Shown here: positions 23,014-31,444 of the stretch, in pieces
Numbering within the stretch: the stretch's first letter is position 1
Layout: every line of letters begins with the position of its first letter
Origin: Ruminococcus sp.
GTDB lineage: Bacteria; Bacillota; Clostridia; Oscillospirales; Acutalibacteraceae
DNA length: 33,120 nucleotides
Assembly (NCBI GenBank): GCA_017416065.1
Contig: JAFQDM010000034.1
Span: 1 to 33,120 of the forward strand
Reading direction: 5' to 3'
Translations under genes and position numbers: made by a program
Notes under the pieces: generated by a model
The model's input: the letters and a program-made list of their open reading frames with translations, nothing else
What the model was told of the DNA's origin: nothing
The model's database searches: none

Positions 23014-24090
23014 TTGTTTGAGAAAATTGAAATATTCATAAAAAGATACGATGAGCTGAGCAAAATGCTCTACGACCCTGCAGTTGCCTGCGATAATGAG
23101 CGCTACACCGCCATTATGAAGGAGCTGCACTCCATTGAGCCCATCGTGAATACATACAAGGAATACAAAAGCACCAACAAAGCCATAGACGATGCCCTGT
23201 CCGTGCTTGCAGACACTCAGGGTGACGAGGAGCTCAGGGATATGGCTCAGCAGGAGCTGGAGGATGCAAAGCACGCCCTGCCCCTACTGGAGCAGGAGCT
23301 GAGAATACTTCTGCTGCCCCGTGACCCCAACGACGAAAAAAACGTTATTGTGGAGATCCGTGCAGGCGCAGGAGGCGAGGAAGCCGCACTTTTCTGCGCT
23401 GTGCTGTACCGTATGTACAGTATGTACGCAGACTCCCGAGGCTACACCCCGGATCTTCTGAATCTCTCTGAAACGGGACTTGGAGGCATTAAGGAGGTCT
23501 CCTTTACCCTGGAGGGTGCAGGCGCTTACTCAAGGCTTAAGTACGAAAGCGGCGTGCACCGTGTTCAGCGTGTGCCCGAAACAGAGTCAGGAGGCAGGAT
23601 ACACACCTCCACGGTGACCGTGGCAGTGCTCCCCGAGGCAGAAGACGTAGAGATAGACATAAATCCTGCAGACCTTAAGATAGACACCTTCCGTTCCTCA
23701 GGCGCAGGAGGTCAGCACATCAACAAGACCTCCTCTGCAATCCGCATCACTCATCTGCCCACAGGCACGGTGGTTGAGTGCCAGGACGAAAGAAGCCAGT
23801 ATAAAAACAAGGATAAAGCCATGAAGGTGCTTCGCTCAAGACTTCTCAGCGCTAAACAGCAGGAGCAATCAGGTGCCATTGCCGCAGAGCGCAAGGCTCA
23901 GGTGGGCACAGGCGACCGTTCAGAGCGTATCCGCACCTATAATTACAGAGAAAACAGAGTCACAGACCACAGAATAGGTCTGACCCTCTACCAGCTTGAC
24001 TCTGTGCTGGGCGGCAACCTTGATGCTGTCATAGACCCCCTCATTGCCGCAGACAGGGCAGAAAAACTCAAAGAAAGCATGGATTCATAA
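23014..24090 (+). CDS. prfA: Peptide chain release factor 1
   Basis: A 358-residue class I release factor that recognises UAA and UAG and triggers peptide release. The GGQ motif lies in SSGAGGQHINKT, and RSYNYRENR-like RTYNYRENRVTDHR follows. The start is TTG at 23014 (MFEKIE is the normal family N-terminus), with only a weak AAAGGA upstream, so initiation may be inefficient. The usual partner prmC (the methylase of the GGQ glutamine) is not adjacent; the stop overlaps the tsaC-coaE start by one base (TAATG). Confidence 0.96.
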   Translation: MFEKIEIFIKRYDELSKMLYDPAVACDNERYTAIMKELHSIEPIVNTYKEYKSTNKAIDDALSVLADTQGDEELRDMAQQELEDAKHALPLLEQELRILLLPRDPNDEKNVIVEIRAGAGGEEAALFCAVLYRMYSMYADSRGYTPDLLNLSETGLGGIKEVSFTLEGAGAYSRLKYESGVHRVQRVPETESGGRIHTSTVTVAVLPEAEDVEIDINPADLKIDTFRSSGAGGQHINKTSSAIRITHLPTGTVVECQDERSQYKNKDKAMKVLRSRLLSAKQQEQSGAIAAERKAQVGTGDRSERIRTYNYRENRVTDHRIGLTLYQLDSVLGGNLDAVIDPLIAADRAEKLKESMDS

Positions 24091-25712
24091 TGAACACAAG
24101 ATTACTGACAAATTCAAAAGAAGATATAAAAGCCGCCGCAGAAATACTCAAAAACGGCGGACTTGCGGCAATCCCCACAGAGACGGTCTACGGCCTTGCC
24201 GCAGATGCTCTGAACGCCTCTGCCGTCAGCAGTATTTTTGAGGCTAAGGGCAGACCCTCAGACAATCCCCTCATCGTGCATATAAGCAGCATTGACGACA
24301 TAGAAAAGTTCGGACTTGTGAGGGAATTCCCAAAGAGTGCAAGGCTTCTGGCCGAAAAATTCTGGCCGGGACCTCTCACCATAGTTATGCCCAAGTCGGA
24401 CCTTGTGCCAAAGGAGACCACGGGAGGACTTGACTCAGTTGCCCTCCGTATGCCCTCCCACCCGGTAGCAAGGGAGATAATAAAGGCAGCAGGCTGTCCT
24501 CTGGCGGCACCCTCTGCAAACCTTTCAGGCAGTCCAAGCCCCACCACGGCACAGCACGTGCTTGCTGATATGCGCGGCAGGATCCCTGCAGTTGTAGAGG
24601 GAGGAAGCTGTGAGGTAGGGCTTGAGAGCACAGTCATCACAGTCTGCACAGAGATCCCCACGGTACTGCGTCCGGGCAAGGTAACCTTGGAGGAGCTCAG
24701 GGACGTGCTGGGTCAGGTCAACCTGAGCCGCGCCGTACTGGAGGAGCTCAAGGAGGGAGAGGAGGCTGCCTCTCCGGGTATGAAGTACAAGCACTACTCC
24801 CCCAAGGCAAGGGTATACCTTGTGAAGGGGTCGGATATGGCCTTCAGTTGTTACGTTAACACAAAAGAGCCCCAGTCCACCGCCGCTTTGTGCTACGATT
24901 CAGACGTAACCGCACTCCATTGCCACACTCTTTCCCTGGGAGATAAGAATGATTTTGAGGCACAGGCACACAACCTGTTTGCCGCTTTGAGAGAAGCAGA
25001 CAGCATAGAGGGTGTAGACACCATCTACGTCCGCTGTCCGGGCACCCAGGGTCTTTCCATGGCGCTCTTTAACCGCCTTATCCGTGCCGCAGGCTTTCAG
25101 GTCATCACCCTGCGTGGTGAGGGATACCGCCTTATAGGCCTCACAGGACCCACAGGCTCGGGCAAATCCCATGCTTCAAGGGTGTTTGCGCAGAAAGGCT
25201 TTGCAGTTGTAAATGCAGATGAGATCGCCCACAAAGCTCTGACCCTGCCCGAATGTATAGAAAAGCTTACCCGTGCCTTTGGCAAAGAAATACTAAGCCC
25301 CGACGGCTCTGTCTGCCGCAAAGCGCTGGGAAGCATTGCCTTTTCCTCAGAGGAAAACACGCAAAAGCTCAATGAGATCACCCACCCCGTTATTGCAGAC
25401 CTGTGCGAGGAGGAGTTTGACCTGCTCTGCAGTGAGGGAGCAAGCTCCATTGTGCTTGATGCTCCCACCCTTATAGAGTCAGGACTGCACAATATATGCG
25501 ACAGGGTAGTCTCCGTCATTTCCCCTGCACAGACAAGGCTTGAGCGCATTATGGCAAGAGACGGCATCACAAGGGAGAAGGCTCTTGAGCGTATGAGTGC
25601 TCAGCAGGATGATGAATTTTACAAGGAACATTCCCAGTATATGCTTACAAACGACACAAGCCTTGAGGACTTCACAGAAAAAGCAGAGAAGCTTGCCGAG
25701 GAGCTTTTATGA
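24090..25712 (+). CDS. Fused threonylcarbamoyl-AMP synthase (TsaC/Sua5) and dephospho-CoA kinase (CoaE)
   Basis: A 540-residue two-enzyme protein. Residues 1-341 are a complete Sua5-type TsaC: PTETVYGLAA (29-38), SANLSG (142-147), the linker motif KYKHYSPKA (232-240) and the Sua5 C-terminal domain ending at NRLIRAAGFQVITL. This half makes threonylcarbamoyl-AMP for tRNA t6A. Residues 346-540 are CoaE, the last step of coenzyme A synthesis: RLIGLTGPTGSGKS (347-360, P-loop), NADEIAHKAL and the DAPTLIESG segment (458-465). Only RGEGY (342-346, 25113-25127) joins them. Both halves look full length and intact. The gene overlaps prfA by 1 bp and the next gene by 4 bp. Confidence 0.93.
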   Translation: MNTRLLTNSKEDIKAAAEILKNGGLAAIPTETVYGLAADALNASAVSSIFEAKGRPSDNPLIVHISSIDDIEKFGLVREFPKSARLLAEKFWPGPLTIVMPKSDLVPKETTGGLDSVALRMPSHPVAREIIKAAGCPLAAPSANLSGSPSPTTAQHVLADMRGRIPAVVEGGSCEVGLESTVITVCTEIPTVLRPGKVTLEELRDVLGQVNLSRAVLEELKEGEEAASPGMKYKHYSPKARVYLVKGSDMAFSCYVNTKEPQSTAALCYDSDVTALHCHTLSLGDKNDFEAQAHNLFAALREADSIEGVDTIYVRCPGTQGLSMALFNRLIRAAGFQVITLRGEGYRLIGLTGPTGSGKSHASRVFAQKGFAVVNADEIAHKALTLPECIEKLTRAFGKEILSPDGSVCRKALGSIAFSSEENTQKLNEITHPVIADLCEEEFDLLCSEGASSIVLDAPTLIESGLHNICDRVVSVISPAQTRLERIMARDGITREKALERMSAQQDDEFYKEHSQYMLTNDTSLEDFTEKAEKLAEELL

Positions 25713-26320
25713 GCAGAGCAAGAAACAGAAAAAAGAAAAAGGGCGGCTGCAGCAAGGGTCTGTTCACCTTCTTTCTGCTGCTTTTGGTGACGGCGGTGCT
25801 TATCTTCTCAGGAGCTGTCTCAAACCTTAAGAACTACATAGAAAAGCAGATGTATCCCCTTGAGTATAAGGAAGAGATACTTCTTGCGGCGGCAAAGTAT
25901 GACTTTGAGCCCGAGTTTCTGTGTGCAGTAATTCACACAGAGAGCAAGTTCAGAGCTCAGGCTCAGTCCTCTGCAGGAGCCGCAGGGCTTATGCAGCTTA
26001 TGCCCGAGACCTTTGCAGAGATCGCAGACAGAAAAGGCGAGGAGCGCACCCGTGAGGATATGCTCATTCCTGAAATAAGCATTGACTACGGAGCCTATTA
26101 TCTGCGGCACCTTGCCGACAGCTTTGACTATAAGGATATATACACAGCCTGCGCCGCCTACAACGCAGGAGCAGGCAACGTAAACCGTTGGCTCACGGAT
26201 ACACAGTACTCCCACGACGGTGTTAGCCTGTACACAACCCCATACAAGGAGACCACAAACTACATAGAACGCATCAAAACTGCACAGGATATGTATCAGA
26301 AGCTGTATTTTGACCAATGA
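25709..26320 (+). CDS. Membrane-anchored lytic transglycosylase (SLT domain)
   Basis: A 203-residue protein with a short basic N-terminus, one membrane segment (about 18-36) and an extracellular Slt70-type catalytic domain. The catalytic glutamate is Glu78 in HTESKF, and GLMQLMP and AAYNAGAGNV are family motifs. It cleaves peptidoglycan glycan strands with formation of an anhydromuramyl end. It overlaps the upstream gene by 4 bp (ATGA), so it is the last gene of the prfA transcript. Confidence 0.93.
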   Translation: MSRARNRKKKKGGCSKGLFTFFLLLLVTAVLIFSGAVSNLKNYIEKQMYPLEYKEEILLAAAKYDFEPEFLCAVIHTESKFRAQAQSSAGAAGLMQLMPETFAEIADRKGEERTREDMLIPEISIDYGAYYLRHLADSFDYKDIYTACAAYNAGAGNVNRWLTDTQYSHDGVSLYTTPYKETTNYIERIKTAQDMYQKLYFDQ

Positions 26321-26333
26321 TCCAAATTCCGCA

Positions 26334-26362
26334 TTGAAAACCCTTCAGCTTTGTGGTAATAT
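26334..26362 (+). promoter_or_regulatory. Promoter of the aminopeptidase gene
   Basis: TTGAAA (26334-26339), 17 bases, TAATAT (26357-26362). It is a strong sigma A match 62 bases before the ATG. Confidence 0.7.
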
Positions 26363-26424
26363 TAAAATAGGAATTAATGCGAAGCATATCGCAACACAAT
26401 ACAAATAATACAGGAGGATATATT

Positions 26425-27822
26425 ATGTCTGAAACAACCAAAGCCAAAGAGCTTAAAGAAAAATTAATGATGACTTCCAAGCCCGGCATCAGCAGGATCT
26501 CTGCCGATGACATTGCGGCTGCAGATGCATTCTGTCAGGGCTACAAGCCATTCCTTGACTACTCCCGCACAGAGCGCGACGCCGTTAAGTTCTCAGTAGA
26601 GCTTGCGCAGAAAGCAGGTTTTGTGGAGTTTGACCCCGAAAAGTCCTACAAAGCAGGCGACAGAGTATACGTTAACAATCGCGACAAGGCGCTTATGCTG
26701 GCAGTTATCGGCACAAAGGGCGTTAAAGAGGGCGCACAGCTTGCAATTGCACACATCGACTCCCCCAGGATCGACCTCAAGCCCAATCCCCTTTACGAGG
26801 CATCAGGCCTTGCACTCTTCAAGACCCACTACTACGGCGGAATCCGCAAGTATCAGTGGCTTGCCATCCCCCTTGCTCTGCACGGAGTTGTGTGCAAGAA
26901 GGACGGCACAAAGGTAGAGATCCGCTTTGGCGACGAGGATTCCGAGCCCTGCCTGTGCATCTCCGACCTGCTCCCCCACCTTGCATATGAGCAGGTTGAA
27001 AAGCCCCTGAAGAAGGCATTTGACGGAGAAGACCTGAACGTTATCGTAGGCTCACGCCCCTTCTGCGACGAGGATGAGGCAGACCTTGTAAAGCTTAACG
27101 TTATGTATCTTCTCAATGAAAAATACGGCATCACAGAGGACGACTTCCTCTCAGCAGAGCTGTGCCTTGTTCCCACCTACAAGACCCGCGACGTTGGCTT
27201 TGACGGCGGACTTATGGGCGGCTACGGACACGACGACAGATGCTGTGCATACCCTGCCCTTATGGCAGCTATTGACGCAAAGGTACCCGAAAAAACAGCC
27301 ATCACCGTGCTGTGTGACAAAGAGGAAACAGGCTCAGACGGCAACACGGGTATGCAGAGCGACTTCCTGCGCTACTTCATAAACGACCTTGCAAAGCAAG
27401 ACGGAGTAGAGGGCTACCACGCTATCTCCAAGTCCAAGTGCCTTTCTGCAGACGTTAACGCAGCATACGACCCCACCTACGCTTCCTGCTTTGAGGCAAA
27501 GAACAGCTCCTACCTTAACGGCGGTGTTGTAATCAGCAAGTACACAGGCCACGGCGGCAAAGGCGGCACCTCCGATGCTTCTGCAGAGTATATGGGCGAG
27601 GTAAGAGCTATGCTCGAGAGCAACAACATCCTCTGGCAGGTAGGTGAGCTGGGCAGAGTAGACCTGGGCGGCGGCGGCACCATTGCAAAGTACGTTGCAA
27701 ATATGAACGTTGACGTGGTAGACCTGGGCGTACCCGTGCTCTCTATGCACGCACCATTTGAGATCATCTCCAAGGTAGATATCTACATGGCTTACCGTGC
27801 ATTCTCCGCATTCTTCGGCTGA
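26425..27822 (+). CDS. M18 family aminopeptidase
   Basis: A 465-residue zinc metallopeptidase. The start at 26425 has AGGAGG upstream; the longer frame lacks one. Metal ligands are visible in AIAHIDSPRIDLKP, GHDDRCC, CDKEETGSDG and, near the C-terminus, SMHAPFEI. The family forms large dodecamers and removes N-terminal residues, often acidic or hydrophobic, from peptides in the cytoplasm. It has its own promoter and terminator and so is a single-gene unit. Confidence 0.94.
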   Translation: MSETTKAKELKEKLMMTSKPGISRISADDIAAADAFCQGYKPFLDYSRTERDAVKFSVELAQKAGFVEFDPEKSYKAGDRVYVNNRDKALMLAVIGTKGVKEGAQLAIAHIDSPRIDLKPNPLYEASGLALFKTHYYGGIRKYQWLAIPLALHGVVCKKDGTKVEIRFGDEDSEPCLCISDLLPHLAYEQVEKPLKKAFDGEDLNVIVGSRPFCDEDEADLVKLNVMYLLNEKYGITEDDFLSAELCLVPTYKTRDVGFDGGLMGGYGHDDRCCAYPALMAAIDAKVPEKTAITVLCDKEETGSDGNTGMQSDFLRYFINDLAKQDGVEGYHAISKSKCLSADVNAAYDPTYASCFEAKNSSYLNGGVVISKYTGHGGKGGTSDASAEYMGEVRAMLESNNILWQVGELGRVDLGGGGTIAKYVANMNVDVVDLGVPVLSMHAPFEIISKVDIYMAYRAFSAFFG

Positions 27823-27839
27823 TAAATTCAATCAAAAAG

Positions 27840-27875
27840 TTTTGGGCGGCATTCCTTATCGGGTGCCGCCCTTTC
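27840..27875 (+). terminator. Terminator of the aminopeptidase gene
   Basis: GGGCGGCA (27844-27851) pairs with TGCCGCCC (27864-27871), followed by TTTCT and preceded by an A-rich tract. Confidence 0.75.
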
Positions 27876-27918
27876 TGCACCCCGCGGGTCTTGAGAGCAA
27901 GCCTCCTTCACATTCTCC

Positions 27919-27947
27919 TTGAAATCCCGCAGGATATATGCTAATAT
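27919..27947 (+). promoter_or_regulatory. Promoter of the DUF1919 gene
   Basis: TTGAAA (27919-27924), 17 bases including a TATATG extension, TAATAT (27942-27947), 40 bases before the ATG. Confidence 0.65.
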
Positions 27948-27987
27948 TTATTTGTATACAGAATCATCAGTGCAAAGGAGAAACACT

Positions 27988-28674
27988 ATGCATACCGATA
28001 CACACATAATCCACGACGGACCCTATCCCCTTCCTTTGAAGCTGTGGCTCAAGCTCAGAAAGACCATCTCTCCCATAGGTCGCAAAAAATTAAACAAAGA
28101 AATGAGAGAAAAGCTTGAGGGCATAGAGTTCTCCATTCTCTGCAACAACTGCCTGGGCGGTCACTTCTACCACGATGCAGGCAGAAGATTCACCACCCCC
28201 ACCATCAACCTTGCTCTGGACGGACCCGACTTCATCCGCTTTCTGGAGGATCCCCAAAGGTATCTTGCAAAAGATCCCGTGTTCATTGATGCAGGCAAAG
28301 CCTTCCCCGTGGGACTTATTGACGACGTAGAGATCTGCTTTGTGCACTACCACTCAGAGAAGGAAGCTCTGGAAACGTGGAACAAGCGCAAGGAAAGGAT
28401 CAACTGGGACAACCTGTTCATTGTATCCACAGACCACGACGGAATGTACCTGCCCGAGATGCTGGAGCGCTTTGACAAGCTCCCCTACAAAAACAAGGTG
28501 ATGTTCACAGCAAAGGACTATCCCCAGTATCCCTGGGCTGTGCAGGTCAAGCAGTTTAAGCACCGCAACAACGTGCGCATTATGACCGCCTTTGCCAATA
28601 TGCGGGGTCAGCGTTACTACGAGACCTGCTTTGACCTGGCAGGCTGGATCCGCGACTGCACAAAGGGCAAATGA
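27988..28674 (+). CDS. DUF1919 family protein
   Basis: A 228-residue cytoplasmic protein. AAAGGAG precedes the ATG at 27988; the frame also extends upstream without a ribosome site. The DUF1919 signature is the SILCNNCLGGHFYH segment (49-62) followed by TTPTINL, then FVHYHSEKEALETWNKRKERI. The family is often found near exopolysaccharide or glycosyltransferase genes and is sometimes annotated as exopolysaccharide biosynthesis, but no such genes are near here. The biochemical function is unknown. Confidence 0.87.
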   Translation: MHTDTHIIHDGPYPLPLKLWLKLRKTISPIGRKKLNKEMREKLEGIEFSILCNNCLGGHFYHDAGRRFTTPTINLALDGPDFIRFLEDPQRYLAKDPVFIDAGKAFPVGLIDDVEICFVHYHSEKEALETWNKRKERINWDNLFIVSTDHDGMYLPEMLERFDKLPYKNKVMFTAKDYPQYPWAVQVKQFKHRNNVRIMTAFANMRGQRYYETCFDLAGWIRDCTKGK

Positions 28675-28726
28675 TCCCACCAAAACAAAAACTTTCTGAA
28701 AGCCGCAAAAAATTTTTAAAAAAGTA

Positions 28727-28755
28727 TTGACATTTCAGTTTCGATGTAATAATAT
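28727..28755 (+). promoter_or_regulatory. Promoter of the T-box operon
   Basis: TTGACA (28727-28732), 17 bases, TAATAT (28750-28755). It is the strongest promoter match in the window. Transcription should start near 28762, just ahead of T-box stem I. Confidence 0.8.
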
Positions 28756-28761
28756 AATTAA

Positions 28762-29046
28762 CAAATTTGAATATCACAAACAACGACTATGATGAAGACG
28801 GTCGGAGCGTGAAGCTATCCAGAGAGTTGTCGGTTGGTGCGAGGCAACAGCAGATCTTTCCAAAGACCTATCACTTCTGAGTCGGAGGACCGAAAGGCGC
28901 AGGCTGAGTAGACTCCTTCCGTAATGCTGCGTAAAGGCAAAGGGCTTGTTCGAGCTCGGTAAGTGACGGATATTTTATCCGTAATTTGAGTGGTACCGCG
29001 GGTTATTTAACTCGTCTCAAAGTTTTTCTTTGAGACGGGTTTTTTG
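28762..29046 (+). promoter_or_regulatory. T-box riboswitch, probable isoleucine (AUC) specifier
   Basis: The T-box proper (GTGGTACCGCGG, about 28990-29001) is followed by a terminator (29013-29022 with 29028-29037, then T7). Stem I folds by hand: CGACT (28784-28788) with AGTCG (28880-28884), a K-turn-like GAT/TGA, GAAG (28794-28797) with CTTC (28874-28877), then GGTC (28800-28803) with GACC (28865-28868). The 3' side of the specifier loop reads TATCA, so the codon before the conserved A is ATC (28870-28872), Ile. AGAGAG and GGTTGGTGCGAG mark the distal part. The bulge UGGU fits a tRNA ending ACCA, hence discriminator A as in tRNA-Ile. Uncharged tRNA should favour antitermination. Confidence 0.92.
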
Positions 29047-29103
29047 TTTTATTCAAATTCGTAACCATTACCCAAACTCATTATCTGAAAGGAGACAGCA
29101 AAA

Positions 29104-31404
29104 ATGGATTACAGTTTGAAAGAGGTCGCAGGCAGAATCAGAGGTCTGCGCGAAGCAAAAGGATACACACAGGAGGAGCTTGCAAAGCTCACCGGCGTAT
29201 CCCTTGAGGATTACAAGGTTCTTGAGGAGGGTGAAACCGACTTCAGCTTCACCTTCATCTACAAATGCGCAAAGGCCTGCGGCGTTGAGGTTGTAGACCT
29301 GCTTGAGGGAACAAGCACCACCCTCAGCTCCTTTGCCATCACAAGAAAGGGCGAGGGACTTAAGATCCTTAAAAAGCACGGTGTTGAGTACAACAACCTG
29401 GCACCCAAGTTCAAAGAAAAGCTGGCAGAGCCTTTCCTTGTTAAGTTCCCCTATCTGCCCGAGGAGCAGGATGCACCCATCAAGCTCAGCTCCCACAAGG
29501 GTCAGGAGTTCGACGTTATCGTCAAGGGCTCACTCAAGGTTCAGGTCGGCAATCATATAGACGTTCTAAACGAGGGCGACTCCATCTTCTACAACAGTAC
29601 CATCCCCCACGGTATGATCGCCGTGAGCGAGGGCGGCTGTGAGTTCCACGCAGTGGTTCTCAACCCTCAGGACGGACAGGTAAGCGAGGAATACCCCGAG
29701 GTTCCCTACACTCGCGCAAAGGCTGTGGAAAAGAAGGAATCAGACACCACCGTTGCAGACAACTTCGTTGAGTCCTTCTATGACGAGCAGGGCGTATTCA
29801 GCGGCATAAAGTTCAAGAACGACGACAAGTTCAACTTTGCTTTTGACTGTGTTGACGCCATTGCCGAAAAGACCCCCGACAAGCTTGCTATGATGTGGGT
29901 CGCAAACGACAAAACAGACAGAAAGTTCACCTTCAGCGATATGAAGAAATACTCTGCAAAAACCGCCAACTACTTTGAGTCCTTAGGCATCAAAAAGGGC
30001 GATACCGTAATGCTTGTGCTCAAAAGGCACTACCAGTTCTGGTTCTGTATGCTTGCTCTGCACAAGATCGGCGCAATTGCCATCCCTGCCACCAACCAGC
30101 TTGTTGAGCACGACTTTGCTTACAGATACAAGGCCGCAAAGGTAAAGGCAATCGTCTGCACCGCAGACGGAGAGGTATCTGCAGAGGCAGAGAAAGCCGC
30201 AGCAGAATTCCCCGGAATGCTCAAGATCCTTGTAGGAGGACAAAAGGAAGGCTGGAACGACTTCAACACAGAGATGGAGCGCTTCAGCACCCACTACTTC
30301 CGCAATGAAAACACCCCCTGCGGCAACGATCCCATGCTGATGCTCTTTACCTCAGGCACAACGGGCTATCCCCGCATTGCAACCCATTCCTACAAATACG
30401 CTCTGGGTCACTATCCCACGGCAAAGCATTGGCACAACGTAAAGCGTGACGGCCTGCACTTCACAATCTCTGACACAGGCTGGGGCAAGGCTCTCTGGGG
30501 CAAGCTCTACGGCCAGTGGCTGTGCGAGGCAGGTGTGTTCACCTATGACTTTGACAGATTCCACTCCGAGGATATCCTGCCCATGTTTGCAAAGTACGGA
30601 ATCACAACCTTCTGTGCTCCCCCCACCATGTACCGCTTCTTCATCAAAGAGGACCTTTCAAAATACGACCTTTCCTCCATCGAGTATGCAACCACTGCAG
30701 GCGAGGCTCTGAACCCTGAGGTATTCAATCAGTTCAAAAAGGCAACGGGACTCACCATCATGGAGGGCTTCGGTCAGACAGAGACCACTCTCTCCATCGC
30801 AAACTTTGTGGGCTCAACTCCCAGGATCGGCTCCATGGGCAGACCCAGCCCCCTCTACGACGTTGCGGTGCTTGACCCCGACGGCAACGAGTGCAAAACA
30901 GGTGACGCAGGCGAGATCTGCATCCGCACAAAGGACGGCGCTCCTTGCGGACTCTTTATCGGCTACTACCTTGACGAGGAAAAGACCAACGAGGTATGGC
31001 ACGACGGCTACTACCACACAGGCGACCAGGCAACCATGGACGAAGACGGCTACCTCTGGTACGTTGGCCGCATAGATGACGTTATCAAGTCCTCAGGCTA
31101 CCGCATCGGACCCTTTGAGATCGAGAGTGTTATCATGGAGCTTCCCTATGTTCTTGAGTGCGCAATCACTCCCGTGCCCGACGAGGTCAGAGGCCAGATA
31201 GTCAAGGCTACCATCGTGCTTGTTAAGGGACAAGAGGGCTCAGACCAGCTCAAAAAAGAGATCCAGGACTACGTCAAGACCCACACAGCACCCTACAAAT
31301 ACCCCAGAATCGTGGAGTTTGTGGATGAGCTTCCCAAGACCATCTCCGGCAAGGTAAGACGTGTGGAGATCCGCAAGAACGACCTGGAGAAAATGAACAA
31401 ATAA
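29104..31404 (+). CDS. XRE helix-turn-helix / cupin / AMP-forming acyl-CoA ligase fusion
   Basis: A 766-residue three-part protein. AAAGGAG precedes the ATG. Residues 7-61 are an XRE-type helix-turn-helix (RIRGLREAKGYTQEELAKLTG); about 105-187 are a cupin (HKGQEFDVIVKG, NEGDSIFYNSTIPHG); about 240-766 are an ANL-superfamily ligase with LFTSGTTGYP (about 413-422), GFGQTETT (about 555), YHTGDQA, GRIDDVIKSSGYRIGP and the catalytic lysine in SGKVRR near the end. It should adenylate a carboxylic acid and pass it to CoA. The overall look is of acetyl/medium-chain acyl-CoA synthetases, but the substrate cannot be read. T-box control by tRNA-Ile suggests a link to isoleucine or its precursors (inference). 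Confidence 0.9.
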   Translation: MDYSLKEVAGRIRGLREAKGYTQEELAKLTGVSLEDYKVLEEGETDFSFTFIYKCAKACGVEVVDLLEGTSTTLSSFAITRKGEGLKILKKHGVEYNNLAPKFKEKLAEPFLVKFPYLPEEQDAPIKLSSHKGQEFDVIVKGSLKVQVGNHIDVLNEGDSIFYNSTIPHGMIAVSEGGCEFHAVVLNPQDGQVSEEYPEVPYTRAKAVEKKESDTTVADNFVESFYDEQGVFSGIKFKNDDKFNFAFDCVDAIAEKTPDKLAMMWVANDKTDRKFTFSDMKKYSAKTANYFESLGIKKGDTVMLVLKRHYQFWFCMLALHKIGAIAIPATNQLVEHDFAYRYKAAKVKAIVCTADGEVSAEAEKAAAEFPGMLKILVGGQKEGWNDFNTEMERFSTHYFRNENTPCGNDPMLMLFTSGTTGYPRIATHSYKYALGHYPTAKHWHNVKRDGLHFTISDTGWGKALWGKLYGQWLCEAGVFTYDFDRFHSEDILPMFAKYGITTFCAPPTMYRFFIKEDLSKYDLSSIEYATTAGEALNPEVFNQFKKATGLTIMEGFGQTETTLSIANFVGSTPRIGSMGRPSPLYDVAVLDPDGNECKTGDAGEICIRTKDGAPCGLFIGYYLDEEKTNEVWHDGYYHTGDQATMDEDGYLWYVGRIDDVIKSSGYRIGPFEIESVIMELPYVLECAITPVPDEVRGQIVKATIVLVKGQEGSDQLKKEIQDYVKTHTAPYKYPRIVEFVDELPKTISGKVRRVEIRKNDLEKMNK

Positions 31405-31444
31405 TCTCCCAATAAGCACTCCGGCATAAAATAAGGTGAGCAAA

